From the NCBI RefSeq assembly GCF_004803895.1, contig NZ_CP021978.1, positions 7,812,001 to 7,876,000 on the forward strand: a stretch of 64,000 nucleotides of DNA, given 5' to 3'. Every line of letters starts with the position of its first letter. The stretch's first letter is position 1. The notes under the pieces were generated by a model. The model did not search any database. It was not told the DNA's origin and saw nothing but the letters and a program-made list of their open reading frames with translations. This document shows, one piece after another, positions 34,901-41,834 of this stretch. This DNA comes from Streptomyces hawaiiensis. Lineage in GTDB: Bacteria > Actinomycetota > Actinomycetes > Streptomycetales > Streptomycetaceae. A program made the position numbers and the translations under genes.

Positions 34901-36857
34901 CACCTGGGTCGTCACCCCCGGCGACCGGCTCACGGTCAAACTGGAGTACCGCGACGGCGACACCGGGAACGCCCGCCGTCTCCTCGACGACTACCTGAGC
35001 CTGCTCGAGGACCTGGCCCGGGCGACCGGGCCGGTCGGCGCGCTGCGGGGCCTGGGTCCGATGCCCGAGCCGGCCACGCGCACGGACGTCGGCACGGACA
35101 CCGTCGTCGACCGGTTCGACCGGGCGGCGGACCGCGACCCGCAGCGGGTGGCGCTCGTCGCCCACGGCTCGACGATGACCTTCGGCGAACTGCGGGACCA
35201 CAGCCGGGCCGTGGCGGGTGTGCTCGCCGCGCGCGGCATCGGCCCCGAGACGACCGTGGGCCTGGCGATCCCGCGCTCCCTCGACTGGATCGTGGCGCTG
35301 TTCGCCGTCCTGCGCGTCGGTGCCGCGTACGTGCCGCTGGAGCTGGACCACCCGGACGAGCGGATCGCCGCCATCGTCGAGGACGCCGGGCCGGACCTGA
35401 TCCTCACCGTGAGCACCGTGTCACCCCGGCTGACCGGCGAGCTGATCGAACTCGACCGGCCGCTCCCCGAGGCCGAGCCGTTCGTGACGTTCGCGCCGGA
35501 GGACCCGGACCGGCTGGGCCACCCCGCGTACACGATCTACACCTCCGGCTCGACCGGGAAGCCCAAAGGCGTGGTGACCGAGTACGCCGGTCTCACCAAC
35601 ATGCTGGTCAACCATCAGCGCCGGATCTTCGAGCCGGTGCTGGCGCAGCACGGCCACCGGGTCTTCCGGATCGCGCACACCGTGTCGTTCGCGTTCGACA
35701 TGTCGTGGGAGGAGCTGCTGTGGCTCGCCGACGGCCACGAAGTGCACATCTGCGACGAGGAGTTGCGCCGCGACGCGCCCCGGCTGGTCGAGTACTGCCT
35801 GGAGCACGGCATCGACGTCGTCAATGTGACCCCGACCTACGCGCAGCAGCTGGTGGCCGAGGGCCTGCTCGACAACCCGGCACGGCGGCCCGCGCTGGTG
35901 CTGCTCGGCGGTGAAGCCGTCACGCCGACGCTGTGGCAGCGCCTCTCCGACACCGAGGGCACGGTCGGCTACAACCTGTACGGGCCCACCGAGTACACCA
36001 TCAACACCCTCGGCGTCGGCACGTTCGAGTGCGCGGACCCGGTGGTGGGCGTGGCCATCGACAACACGGACGTGTACGTCCTGGACCCCTGGCTGCGGCC
36101 CCTTCCGGACGGCGTCCCCGGCGAGCTGTACGTGTCGGGCATCGGCATCGCGCGCGGCTACCTCGGGCAGCCCGCCCAGACCGCGCACCGCTTCGTCGCC
36201 TGCCCGTTCGGCGAGCCCGGCGAGCGCATGTACCGCACCGGCGACCTGGTGGTCCGCCGGCCGGACGGCAACCTGATGTACCTGGGCCGCACCGACCAGC
36301 AGGTCAAGATCCGCGGCCACCGGGTCGAACTCGGCGAGGTCGAGGCGGTGTTCGCGGCGCACCCGGCCGTGCGGTTCGCCGCCGCGGTCGCCCAGCCCGA
36401 CCCGCAGGTCGACGGCGCCCACCGGCTGGCCGCCTACCTGGTGCTGGAGGGCGCTGAGCTGGCGGCCGTCGCCGCCGAAGTGGGCGCCGCACTGCCGGAC
36501 TTCCTGCGGCCCACGCACTACGCACAGGTCGACAGCATCCCACTGACGGTGAACGGGAAGGCCGACACCAAGGCGCTGCCCGAGGCCAAGCCGCTGGGCG
36601 CGCTGACCACGGTGGGGGAGCGCGGCCCGCAGACCGAGACCGAGACCGCGGTGTGCGAGTACTTCGCCGAGGCACTTGATCTTGACGACGACGAGGTGAG
36701 CGCGGTGAGCGACTTCGTGTCCCTCGGGGGACACTCCATGCTGGCGGTACGGCTCGTCGGGCTGCTCCGCCGCGAGTACGGTCCCGTGATCACGATCCGC
36801 GATCTGTTCACCCTGCGAACCCCGGAAGCGATTGCCCGCCATCTCGATGACAACTGA
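25953..36857 (+). CDS. cchH: CchH: trimodular non-ribosomal peptide synthetase for coelichelin
   Basis: 3634 residues, order A-PCP-E / C-A-PCP-E / C-A-PCP, no thioesterase. Phosphopantetheine serines are S680, S2175 and S3595. E1 has HHVVIDG at 849, C2 HHIIADG at 1326 and E2 HHLAVDS at 2345; C3 lacks HHxxxDG (YHLLLWDGW around 2744). Specificity codes read from the A4-A5 segments are DINYWGGIG(K), DFWNIGMVH(K) and DMENLGLIN(K). These fit formyl-hydroxyornithine, threonine and hydroxyornithine, the coelichelin set; two modules epimerise. The tetrapeptide is known to need module 1 twice, with release by CchJ. About 125 N-terminal residues before A1 have no assigned fold. A dispersed repeat lies in frame at 32322. 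The stop overlaps cchI. Confidence 0.97.
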   Translation: MMQPRARLALISPTRLADVRRRIGDYPDRTITEACAIALSYWATGRSPEGIDLAPGTLFADVLGWVDNGGGAPGGWEISPDGRGITVPDDVTPEDAQLALDDLAEFPDRPLGTIGPSSVEARLRTLAGWNDNRADRARPTIVEMFHEQARARPDAVAVVDEHRSLTYREAAELSSQLAHHLLARGLGSEQVVGISLTRSADMVIGLLAVLQAGCAFVPLDPQWPAARRAVVIADARVVVQLNASGEHDPAEPDAVAVDLGDWRYGSNPKDGTGVTVLGDALAYVIFTSGSTGRPKGAMIRHEAISERLLWQVNEILGFGHDDASLFKAPLSFDISINEIFLPLVCGGRLVVLRPGGERDPHHLLSVIAEQRVTFTYLVSSMLDVLLEMAGDTGRLDSLRHVWCGGEVLTPELYERFRTKLDNVPMYHGYGPAETTIGVSHVIYRGAAERLSTSIGKANPNTQLYVLDDELRPVPVGVGGELYVGGFLLGRGYVGAPGLTASRFVANPFANDGSRLYRTGDLARFAPDGSLDFLGRADNQIKIRGMRLEIEDVEAGLAEHPRVRHTCVVAKKNAAGGTYLIGYVIPAAGSEDLRADEVKAWAGAHMVEYMVPAHIVVMEEFPLTANGKLDRNALPEPTLGTGSLVRPATDDERAVCAAVAEVLRLEEVGVDQDFFQLGGDSILAISLLSALREQGLHVTARQIFTHSTVGALAAVASHEDVSTVDHADVATGTVVGSPIVQWLGETTDAVDGFVQSVVLTTPADLTADALDAILTALVARHDMLRAKLVRGSRWSFDIPEADPAGPGWQQSDLPLDECIALATTGLDPEGGVMLRAVWRPTARQLVLVAHHVVIDGVSWRVLMEDLATAWHRFTSGDPIELPPVGTSFRRWTQLLERAAFDADSSCYRRPLPGEDQPLAHRALSETDTVANERLRTVSVGPEVTAALLNEIPAKFHTGVNDVLLTALAVALARRRRDLGQDQTFAHIELEGHGREAGFVAGSAGFEPELSRTVGWFTTLFPVTVDPGTAADFTAPAYLAAALKAVKEDLARVPDNGISYGALRYLTHSEFDAPAPQVLFNYLGRFAAGASGDWQLAGSTGQLGEKRDPRMRLPRALEFNAIAEPAATGAYELVTTISWPDGMFTDADITTLGDYFRTALAGLAALDQGGHSPSDFPLVPLTQTDVDALDGPSLRDVLPLTPLQEGLYFHSVFDDDSAGAYVEQQLLTLDGEMDADRLTAAATRLLTLFPNLAARFTALPDGRVVSVLENGVEAPFTTLDRPGITDEEIRDLAERDRRAGFDLATGPLMRYTLIRTGSGRNVLVQTVHHIIADGWSVPPMLRALLAEYHAPGTVHPIGGFADYVHWLAARDADESDRVWREELAALPGPSLIAEGHTPSDRFADTAVEPEGDIDSAVREAGVPLSVAVHSAWGLTLGGILRGRDVVFGSTVSGRDAEVPGIEDMVGLFINTIPVRARWVPGTTAADLLSSVRDHQSAVLPHQHVSLARIGRQAGSGSLFDTLVVFDVATDVTSLRRPGDTLTITDLVNEGAPHYPLTLVVERALDGRPRFNLIYDGELLRETTARAILRTFTRTLTGLLAHPDTLVDDLATGAERRPAPITPTTLGGLFDAAARRDPAATAVTQCGLDGAARSLTYGELTAAKDALASALRAAGVGPGKRVAVAVPRSLEQVVALVAIVSAGGAYVPLDLAYPDERLEYILADAAPQVVLVDRDQRDRCTQLLARAGVAARVLVRGEEPPAALTVPSVEPDWHTPAYVIYTSGSTGRPKGVVVPHSSVVSLLAHTQPGMDFGPDDVWVQFHSFSFDFAVWELWGALAHGGELLVPEYGLTRSPVDFHRLVRERGVTVLNQTPSAFYQFIEADRLAGEPLPALRRIIFGGEALDLGRLRGWVERHGTAAPELVNMYGITETTVHVTHRVLTDDDFRPGDDVSPIGGPVPGLVTYLLDDRLRPVPPGREGAIYVAGDQVSLGYLGRPGLTAGRFVANPFAADGSRMYHTGDLAIRTLDGELVFTGRADDQVQLKGFRIELGEVETAIRDFDGVTDAAVTVADTGDHLIAHVVGSVPTDLSARLSSKLPVHMVPGQILTIEALPLTINGKLDRKALAGRPLGGAGNCATSHDASAGEDTALATLVEIFTHTLPGSDVTADTDFFRAGGDSIIAITVVNRARTLGLPLTPRDVFLFKTPRALAEHLGTNTHRPAPAAAHREDGPLPPTPIVLRQRELGGSLTRFAQARTLQAPEGTGYADAVRAANAVVTAHPVLRLRLRTEHGVWTLRTDPAREITVARPDTTDATAVADEAAGQLDPQSGESIAFAWLEASHTLVVTVHHLAVDSVSWLILLDDLTAALRGEALAPPTTSYAEYAEALTLRSARTVDDLGPWITTLQAPELLPAPGALRETTVVLAPDVSDRLTRTAPAALGVGLTELLCGALRTALTRIQPAPTDLAIDLERHGRVPVLAQHDYTRTVGWFTSIAPVRLTPHTDPVAAAREVVERQPDEDGHVAYGRLRYLNPQTAPLLTASPQVLFNYLGRGSESQALHLTGGDQGSPYAVEVNAWTDEATGSLLAEFVLAEGIPDEITEHWRSALQHLADAATTAERTAPVTPLQRGLFFQAQMAGSAGHYVAQNWFTFDRRLDSDALTEAMAHVIARHPVVGAGFGTDDDGNPVQVLKAGRRVDVRTVALTTDAEVDALRARDRDTGFDPGEPPLIRLTVVRLPGDRDGLLLSYHLLLWDGWSREIVLRDLFDAYRALLAGEPLDPTPATPSFEEYARALAAKDPAGSERFWADQLAALPGPTLLAGPAPSFSDDLPQALVHTLSAEQSDLVREAARVHGVTLNSVLTGAFGLLLGAHTGRSEAVFGVTVSGRDGEGLSDIVGVLLNTVPMWTRPRPDDTVRAYLSAVQAARVEAMEHEHLGLGEIQRASGHDTLFDNLFVLQNFLDMDAFAEMNTRHGITSVKADDSTHYPFTWVVTPGDRLTVKLEYRDGDTGNARRLLDDYLSLLEDLARATGPVGALRGLGPMPEPATRTDVGTDTVVDRFDRAADRDPQRVALVAHGSTMTFGELRDHSRAVAGVLAARGIGPETTVGLAIPRSLDWIVALFAVLRVGAAYVPLELDHPDERIAAIVEDAGPDLILTVSTVSPRLTGELIELDRPLPEAEPFVTFAPEDPDRLGHPAYTIYTSGSTGKPKGVVTEYAGLTNMLVNHQRRIFEPVLAQHGHRVFRIAHTVSFAFDMSWEELLWLADGHEVHICDEELRRDAPRLVEYCLEHGIDVVNVTPTYAQQLVAEGLLDNPARRPALVLLGGEAVTPTLWQRLSDTEGTVGYNLYGPTEYTINTLGVGTFECADPVVGVAIDNTDVYVLDPWLRPLPDGVPGELYVSGIGIARGYLGQPAQTAHRFVACPFGEPGERMYRTGDLVVRRPDGNLMYLGRTDQQVKIRGHRVELGEVEAVFAAHPAVRFAAAVAQPDPQVDGAHRLAAYLVLEGAELAAVAAEVGAALPDFLRPTHYAQVDSIPLTVNGKADTKALPEAKPLGALTTVGERGPQTETETAVCEYFAEALDLDDDEVSAVSDFVSLGGHSMLAVRLVGLLRREYGPVITIRDLFTLRTPEAIARHLDDN
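32322..32373 (+). repeat. Streptomyces dispersed repeat fused in frame into cchH
   Basis: A ~50-base copy of the GC-rich element (core GGGGGCGCGGGGAACTGCGC) that also occurs twice at 38.7-38.8 kb lies inside the NRPS coding sequence. It encodes roughly RPLGGAGNCATSHDASAG between the end of A2 (INGKLDRKALAG) and PCP2. Similar elements are common in Streptomyces intergenic DNA (from memory); here one is read through as interdomain linker. Confidence 0.8.
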
Positions 36858-38547
36858 CACGCAGCGGCCCCGCGAAGGGGCCGCCATCCTCCGGACCGCC
36901 CTGCGCCGCAACATCGGCGCCATGGCCTGGGGCACCCTCCTCATGGGCCTCTACCAGGCCGGTGAGACGGCCTTCCCCATCGCGCTCGGCCTGATCGTCG
37001 AGCACACGATGCGCGAAGGCCGCAGCCTCCAGGCGCTCGCCCTGTCGATCGGCGCGCTCGCCGTGATCATCACGACGGTGTCGCTGTCGTGGCGGTTCGG
37101 CATGCGGATCCTGCAGAAGGCCAATACGACCGAGGCGCACCGCTGGCGGGTGAAGGTCGCGGCCTGCGGCCTGCAACCCGTGGCCAGGGACGTCGACCTC
37201 AAGTCCGGCGAGGTGCTGACCATCGCCACCGAGGACGCCGACCAGACCGCCGACATCATCGAGGTGGTGCCGCTGCTGATCAGCTCGCTCGTCGCGGTGC
37301 TGGTCGCGGCGGTCGCCCTGGGTCTGGCCGACATCCGGCTCGGACTTCTGGTGATCGTGGGCACCGTCGCGATCCTGTCGATCCTCAGCGTGATGTCCAG
37401 GCGGATCGGCTCCAGCACCCAGGAGCAGCAGGCCCGGGTGGCGCGGGCGGGTGCGAAGGTCGCCGACCTGATCACCGGCCTGCGCCCGCTGCACGGCTTC
37501 GGCGGCAACCACGCGGCGTTCCGGTCCTACCGGAAGGTCAGCACGGAGGCGAAGCACCAGTCCATCACCGTCGCCAAGGTGAACGGCGCCTACGCGGGTA
37601 CCGCCCTGGCCCTGAACGCGGTCCTCGCCGGCGCCGTGACCCTGACGGCGGGCTGGCTGGCGTTCGAGGGCCGGATCAACATCGGGGAACTCGTCATGGC
37701 CGTGGGCCTGGCGCAGTTCATCATGGAGCCGCTCAAGCTGTTCTCGGAGATGCCCAAGTACGTGATGATCGCGCGCGCCTCGGCCGAGCGAATGGCGCTG
37801 GTGCTGTCGGCCCCGCCGGTGATGACCCCGGGCGCCGAACGCCCGTCCGCGGGCGGCGACCTGGAGATCGACTGCGTCCGCCACGGCACCCTGGCAAACC
37901 TCAAGTTCCAGGTGGAGGCGGGCGAGTTCGTCGCCATCGCCCCCTACCAGCCCCGCGCTGCGGCCGACCTCGCCGCCGTCCTGGCCGTGCGCGTCCCGCC
38001 CGCCGCGTACGAGGGGACGGTACGGATCGGCGGCCGGGAGCTGGCGGACCTCTCCGTCGAGGCGGTCCGCGAGCACATCCTGGTCAACCCGTACGACGGG
38101 GAGATCTTCGCCGGCACCCTCCGTACGAACATCGACCCGTCGGGCACCAGCCGGACGGTCCCCGACGCCGTCGAGGCCTCCATGCTGACCGACGTCGTCG
38201 CCCTGCACCGCGAAGGCCTCGACTACGGGGTCCGCGACCGGGGCGCCAACCTCTCCGGAGGCCAGCGCCAACGCCTCTCCCTGGCCCGTGCCCTGGCCGC
38301 CGACACCGACGTCCTCGTCCTGCACGACCCGACGACAGCGGTGGACGCGGTCACCGAGCAACTCATCGCCCGCAACGTGGCGAAGCTGCGCCGTGGCCGC
38401 ACGACGATCGTCATCACCAGCAGCCCGGCGTTCCTGGATGCGGCGGACCGAGTGCTGGTCCTGGACGACGGAGTCATCACGAGGGAGGACACCCACCGCA
38501 ACCTCCTGGCCAACGACGAGGCCTACTGCCTGGCGGTCGCACGGTGA
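36847..38547 (+). CDS. cchI: CchI: other half of the ABC exporter, with dead Walker motifs
   Basis: 566 residues, six-helix exporter domain then ATPase. The signature is perfect (LSGGQ, residues 469-473), but the Walker A region (GEFVAIAPYQPRAAADLA) lacks the P-loop lysine. Walker B reads VLVLHDPTTAVD (Asp to His, catalytic Glu to Asp) and the H-loop His is Ser (VITSSPAF). Paired with CchG it would give one working composite ATP site. The ATG at 36847 overlaps the cchH stop by 11 bases, so it is in the same iron-controlled transcript. Confidence 0.92.
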   Translation: MTTDTQRPREGAAILRTALRRNIGAMAWGTLLMGLYQAGETAFPIALGLIVEHTMREGRSLQALALSIGALAVIITTVSLSWRFGMRILQKANTTEAHRWRVKVAACGLQPVARDVDLKSGEVLTIATEDADQTADIIEVVPLLISSLVAVLVAAVALGLADIRLGLLVIVGTVAILSILSVMSRRIGSSTQEQQARVARAGAKVADLITGLRPLHGFGGNHAAFRSYRKVSTEAKHQSITVAKVNGAYAGTALALNAVLAGAVTLTAGWLAFEGRINIGELVMAVGLAQFIMEPLKLFSEMPKYVMIARASAERMALVLSAPPVMTPGAERPSAGGDLEIDCVRHGTLANLKFQVEAGEFVAIAPYQPRAAADLAAVLAVRVPPAAYEGTVRIGGRELADLSVEAVREHILVNPYDGEIFAGTLRTNIDPSGTSRTVPDAVEASMLTDVVALHREGLDYGVRDRGANLSGGQRQRLSLARALAADTDVLVLHDPTTAVDAVTEQLIARNVAKLRRGRTTIVITSSPAFLDAADRVLVLDDGVITREDTHRNLLANDEAYCLAVAR

Positions 38548-38576
38548 GTTTCAAGGGAGCTGGGGGACATGCCTTC

Positions 38577-38836
38577 TGGGGCGCGGGGCTGAGTCGATGT
38601 GCGGCTCCGCCGCGTGGGCGCGATCAGCCCCCACCGGCCCGCAGACGACTATTCACCGAGGGCCCAGCCGGCGTCCCTCTTGGGGGCGCGGGGAACTGCG
38701 CGATCAACCCCCACCGGCCCGCAGACGACTATTCACCGAGGGCCCAGCCGGCGTCCCTCTTGGGGGCGCGGGGAACTGCGCGATCAACCCCCACCAGCCC
38801 GCACACGACTACTCACCGAGGGCCCAGCCGACATCC
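38577..38836. repeat. 80-bp tandem repeat (about 2.7 copies) plus variant element at the cchI/cchJ convergent ends
   Basis: Two near-identical 80-base units (38621-38700 and 38701-38780) and a diverged third (38781-38836) follow a related element at 38577-38620 (GGGGCGCGGGGCTGAGTCGA...). Each unit joins the dispersed Streptomyces element to a copy of the last ten codons of cchJ including its TAG stop. GGGGG, CGCG...CGCG and CCCCC within a unit (38762-38792) can form a strong hairpin, so it may serve as a bidirectional terminator between the convergent genes. Confidence 0.9.
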
Positions 38837-39915
38837 CTGAGCAGGGCATGGCGCCACCCGGCGCGGTCATGCCCCGACGCGGACCGGGACACCCGCACGG
38901 TCGCCCCGGCCCGCCGCACCAAGCCCTCGGTCACCTCACAGTGAGGCAACATCCGGTCCTCGTGCTCCCCGACGTCGAACGCGACCCGCAGCCCCGACAG
39001 ATCGACACTCTCCAGCAGCCGCTCAGCGATCACACCCCCGAGCGGCCCCCCCAACGGATCGGCCAGCCGCATGGCATCCGGCGTCCACCAGAACGACCCC
39101 GACTGACAGGCAACCCGCGACACCAGCTCGGGAAACTCCAGCGCCGCGTACACCGCGCTCAGCCCTCCGAGGCTCTGCCCGGCAACCACGAGCCGCTCCG
39201 GATCGGCGTTGACGCCCGACTCCGCCACCAGCGGCAGCAGTTCGTCCCGCACCGCCTCCCACAGCTCGGGCCGGCAGGTGAACTCGGCGGCCCGGTCCTT
39301 GGCAGGCAGGAAGACAAGAGTGACCGGCGGCAACTCACCGGCCGCCACGGCCGAGTCGAACGCGGTGATCGCCGGATGCAGATACAGCCAGTCGTCCCCG
39401 TCGAGCAGCAGCACCACCGGCCCGCCGCCCCCCGCCGGATGCACCCGCACCGTACGCCGCCCGCCCAGCCGCTCACTCGCCCAGCGGATCCGTGCCCGCG
39501 GCACGGGCAGCACCGCGTCGGCCCCGACGAGGGGCCAGTGCGGCTGCTCCGGGGCGTCCGGGGTCGCGGCGATGGACCGGTCGCCGCCCGCCCCGGCCGG
39601 GTTGAACGGGTCGGACTGGGACGCGTCCCCCGTCACGAATTGATACGTCACCCGCAGCCGCGCGGGCATGCGTACCTCGGCGTACCAGCAGTCCGAGTCG
39701 GCCCAGCGACGCAACGGCACCGCCTCCGACCAGCTTTCGAACTCGATCCTGGCCGGCGACGACCCACGCCACAGGAACAGCGTGATCCAGCCGCCGTCGC
39801 CGTCGGGCACGGCCGCCGGGGCACCGACCCCGGCCCAGAACTCCCCGGTGCCGGGCGCCCCGGGCAGCCCGAACCCGGTGAACGCGTCCTCCCTGTCGGC
39901 CGCGGCCAAGCGCAT
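38809..39915 (-). CDS. cchJ: CchJ: enterochelin-esterase-like hydrolase that releases coelichelin
   Basis: 368 residues. An N-terminal enterochelin-esterase beta-sandwich (WITLFLWRGSS; VTYQFVTGDASQSDPFNPAG) precedes an alpha/beta hydrolase domain with the nucleophile Ser248 in GQSLGG and a likely catalytic His in SASGHDRAGWR. In the coelichelin pathway this enzyme supplies the chain-release activity missing from CchH. The ATG at 39915 follows AAGGAG. It diverges from cchK across a near-perfect iron box. Its last codons lie in the diverged third copy of the 80-bp repeat. Confidence 0.94.
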   Translation of the reverse strand: MRLAAADREDAFTGFGLPGAPGTGEFWAGVGAPAAVPDGDGGWITLFLWRGSSPARIEFESWSEAVPLRRWADSDCWYAEVRMPARLRVTYQFVTGDASQSDPFNPAGAGGDRSIAATPDAPEQPHWPLVGADAVLPVPRARIRWASERLGGRRTVRVHPAGGGGPVVLLLDGDDWLYLHPAITAFDSAVAAGELPPVTLVFLPAKDRAAEFTCRPELWEAVRDELLPLVAESGVNADPERLVVAGQSLGGLSAVYAALEFPELVSRVACQSGSFWWTPDAMRLADPLGGPLGGVIAERLLESVDLSGLRVAFDVGEHEDRMLPHCEVTEGLVRRAGATVRVSRSASGHDRAGWRHALLRDVGWALGE

Positions 39916-39962
39916 GAACGTCTCCTTGTGAGAGGGAAGGGCCGAAGGCTAAGCTTCGTCAA

Positions 39963-39981
39963 TTAGGCGAGCCTAACCTAA
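39963..39981. promoter_or_regulatory. Iron box between cchJ and cchK
   Basis: TTAGGCGAGCCTAACCTAA is, in reverse complement, 18 of 19 identical to TTAGGTTAGGCTCACCTAA. One site can serve both divergent promoters. Confidence 0.95.
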
Positions 39982-40008
39982 TCTTGGCCTTCCGAGGAGG
40001 CACCGCGC

Positions 40009-40221
40009 ATGAGCACCAACCCCTTCGACGACAACGAAGGCCGTTTCCTGGTCCTGGTGAACGACGAGGGCCAGCACTCCCTCTGGCCCTCCTTCGCCGA
40101 GGTGCCCGGGGGATGGACGATCGCCTTCGCCGAGAACACCCGCGAGGCATGCCTGGAGTACGTCGAGACCCACTGGACCGACCTGCGCCCGAAGTCCCTC
40201 GCCACGGCCCAGGACGCCTGA
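40009..40221 (+). CDS. cchK: CchK: MbtH-like NRPS chaperone
   Basis: 70 residues with the MbtH signature (NPFDDNEGRFLVLVNDEGQHSLWPSFAEVPGGWTIAF...REACLEYVETHWTDLRP). It binds A domains and is needed for their folding or activity, here those of CchH. GAGGAGG precedes the ATG. The next gene begins 9 bases after its stop. Confidence 0.97.
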   Translation: MSTNPFDDNEGRFLVLVNDEGQHSLWPSFAEVPGGWTIAFAENTREACLEYVETHWTDLRPKSLATAQDA

Positions 40222-40229
40222 CTCCGCCG

Positions 40230-41804
40230 ATGCTGTGCACCAGGCTGACCAACGCCCGCTTCCTCACCATGGATCCGGACCATCCGGTCGCTCATGACCT
40301 GGGCATCTGGCAGGGCAGGATCGCGGGCCTCGACGAGGCCGTGACCTCCCTGCCCGCCCGGGAGGTCGTCGACCTGCAGGGCGCCACGGTCCTGCCGGGG
40401 TTCATCGACGCCCATGTCCACCTCGCCTGGACCGGGTTCAAGCAGAACACCCCGAGCATCGCGGGACGCACCCGCGTCGACGACGTCCTCGCGGTCGTGG
40501 CCGAGGCCGTCGCCCGCACGCACGCACCCGGCGACTGGGTGAGCATCGCCGGCTACGACCAGCGGGCCCTGGGCCGCCATCTCACCGCCGCCGACCTCGA
40601 CCGGGTCAGCGCCGGACGCAAGCTCTACCTGCTGCACGACTCCGGGCACGGCTGCGTCGTCAACACCGCCGTCCTGGACCTGCTCCCCGCCGGCATCCCG
40701 CACGACAACGGCTTCCTCGCCGAGCAGGCCATGGGCGCCGCCCGCGCCCTGCGCCTGCCGCACTCCCAGGAGGACCTGGCCGGGGCGATCGGCCGCGCGG
40801 CCCGCACCTGCCTGGCCGAGGGCGTCACCGCCTGCGCCGAAGCGGGCATCGGCGGCACCCTCTTCGGCCACAGCCCCGTCGAACTCGGCGCCTACCAACT
40901 CGCCCGGGACAAGGGCCTGCTGCCGCTGCGCGTACAGCTCATGGTGTCCGCGGACCGGCTGCGCCCGGTCGCCGCCCACGAGGCCGACGGCATCCCGCGC
41001 GCCCTCGACCTCGGCCTGCGCACCGGGTTCGGCGACGACCGGCTCTCCGTGGGCGCGCTGAAGGTCTACACCGACGGCGGCATGATGGCCCGTACGGCCG
41101 CACTGACCAGCCCATACGAAGGGCTCGGCCACGCCGGGCAGTTGCAGGACGACCCGGAGGTGCTCACCGGCCTCATCGTGGACGGCCACCTCGCCGGCTG
41201 GCAGCTCGCCGTGCACGCGATCGGCGACCGCGCGGCCGACGTCTCCCTGGACGCCCTCGAACGCGCCCAGCGCCTGCGCCCCCGCCCCGAGGCACGCCAC
41301 CGCATCGAACACGCCGGGCTGATCCGCCCCGACCAGCTCCCCCGTATGGCGCGACTCGGCATCAGCGCGGTCGTCCAGCCCAGCTTCCTGCGCTACTTCG
41401 GCGACGACTACGCCTCGATCATGGGCGAGGAACGGGCGCCCTGGATGTACCGGGGCCGGGCCTTCCTGGACCACGGCATTCCCCTCGTGGGCAGCTCCGA
41501 CCGGCCGGTCGCCGACGGATCGCCCCTGCGCGCCGTCCAGTTCATGGCCGAGCGCGCCTCCACCTCCGGGCAGCTCATCGGCCGGGACGAGGCCGTCACC
41601 GTCGACCAGGCCCTGCACGCCTACACCCTCGCCGGCGCCCGGGCCTGCCACTGGGAGGACCGCCTGGGCAGCCTCACCCCGGGCAAACACGCCGACCTGG
41701 TCGTCCTCGGCGACGACCCCCGGCGCGTCGACACCTCGCGCATCGGCGACATCGAGGTGGTGGAGACCTACGTCGACGGCCGCCCGAGCCGCCCGCGCAC
41801 TTGA
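40230..41804 (+). CDS. Amidohydrolase family protein (YtcJ-like)
   Basis: 524 residues. Metal-ligand motifs of the amidohydrolase superfamily: GFIDAHVHLAW near residue 57, His in LAVHAIGDRA, HRIEHAG, and Asp in GSSDRPVADGSP. The C-terminal LGSLTPGKHADLVVLGDDP closes the small beta domain. The substrate is unknown; it resembles imidazolonepropionase/YtcJ-like enzymes. It starts 9 bases after cchK, with no promoter between, so it is probably read from the iron-controlled cchK promoter. A role in siderophore turnover is possible but unsupported. Confidence 0.85.
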   Translation: MLCTRLTNARFLTMDPDHPVAHDLGIWQGRIAGLDEAVTSLPAREVVDLQGATVLPGFIDAHVHLAWTGFKQNTPSIAGRTRVDDVLAVVAEAVARTHAPGDWVSIAGYDQRALGRHLTAADLDRVSAGRKLYLLHDSGHGCVVNTAVLDLLPAGIPHDNGFLAEQAMGAARALRLPHSQEDLAGAIGRAARTCLAEGVTACAEAGIGGTLFGHSPVELGAYQLARDKGLLPLRVQLMVSADRLRPVAAHEADGIPRALDLGLRTGFGDDRLSVGALKVYTDGGMMARTAALTSPYEGLGHAGQLQDDPEVLTGLIVDGHLAGWQLAVHAIGDRAADVSLDALERAQRLRPRPEARHRIEHAGLIRPDQLPRMARLGISAVVQPSFLRYFGDDYASIMGEERAPWMYRGRAFLDHGIPLVGSSDRPVADGSPLRAVQFMAERASTSGQLIGRDEAVTVDQALHAYTLAGARACHWEDRLGSLTPGKHADLVVLGDDPRRVDTSRIGDIEVVETYVDGRPSRPRT

Positions 41805-41834
41805 TCCCCGGTCCAAGACCGAGGAAGGAACCCC

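Noticed and set aside
36700..36857. Truncated NRPS because no thioesterase follows PCP3
   Set aside because: The gene ends normally just after the carrier domain and overlaps cchI. Coelichelin release is assigned to the separate esterase CchJ, so the architecture is complete.
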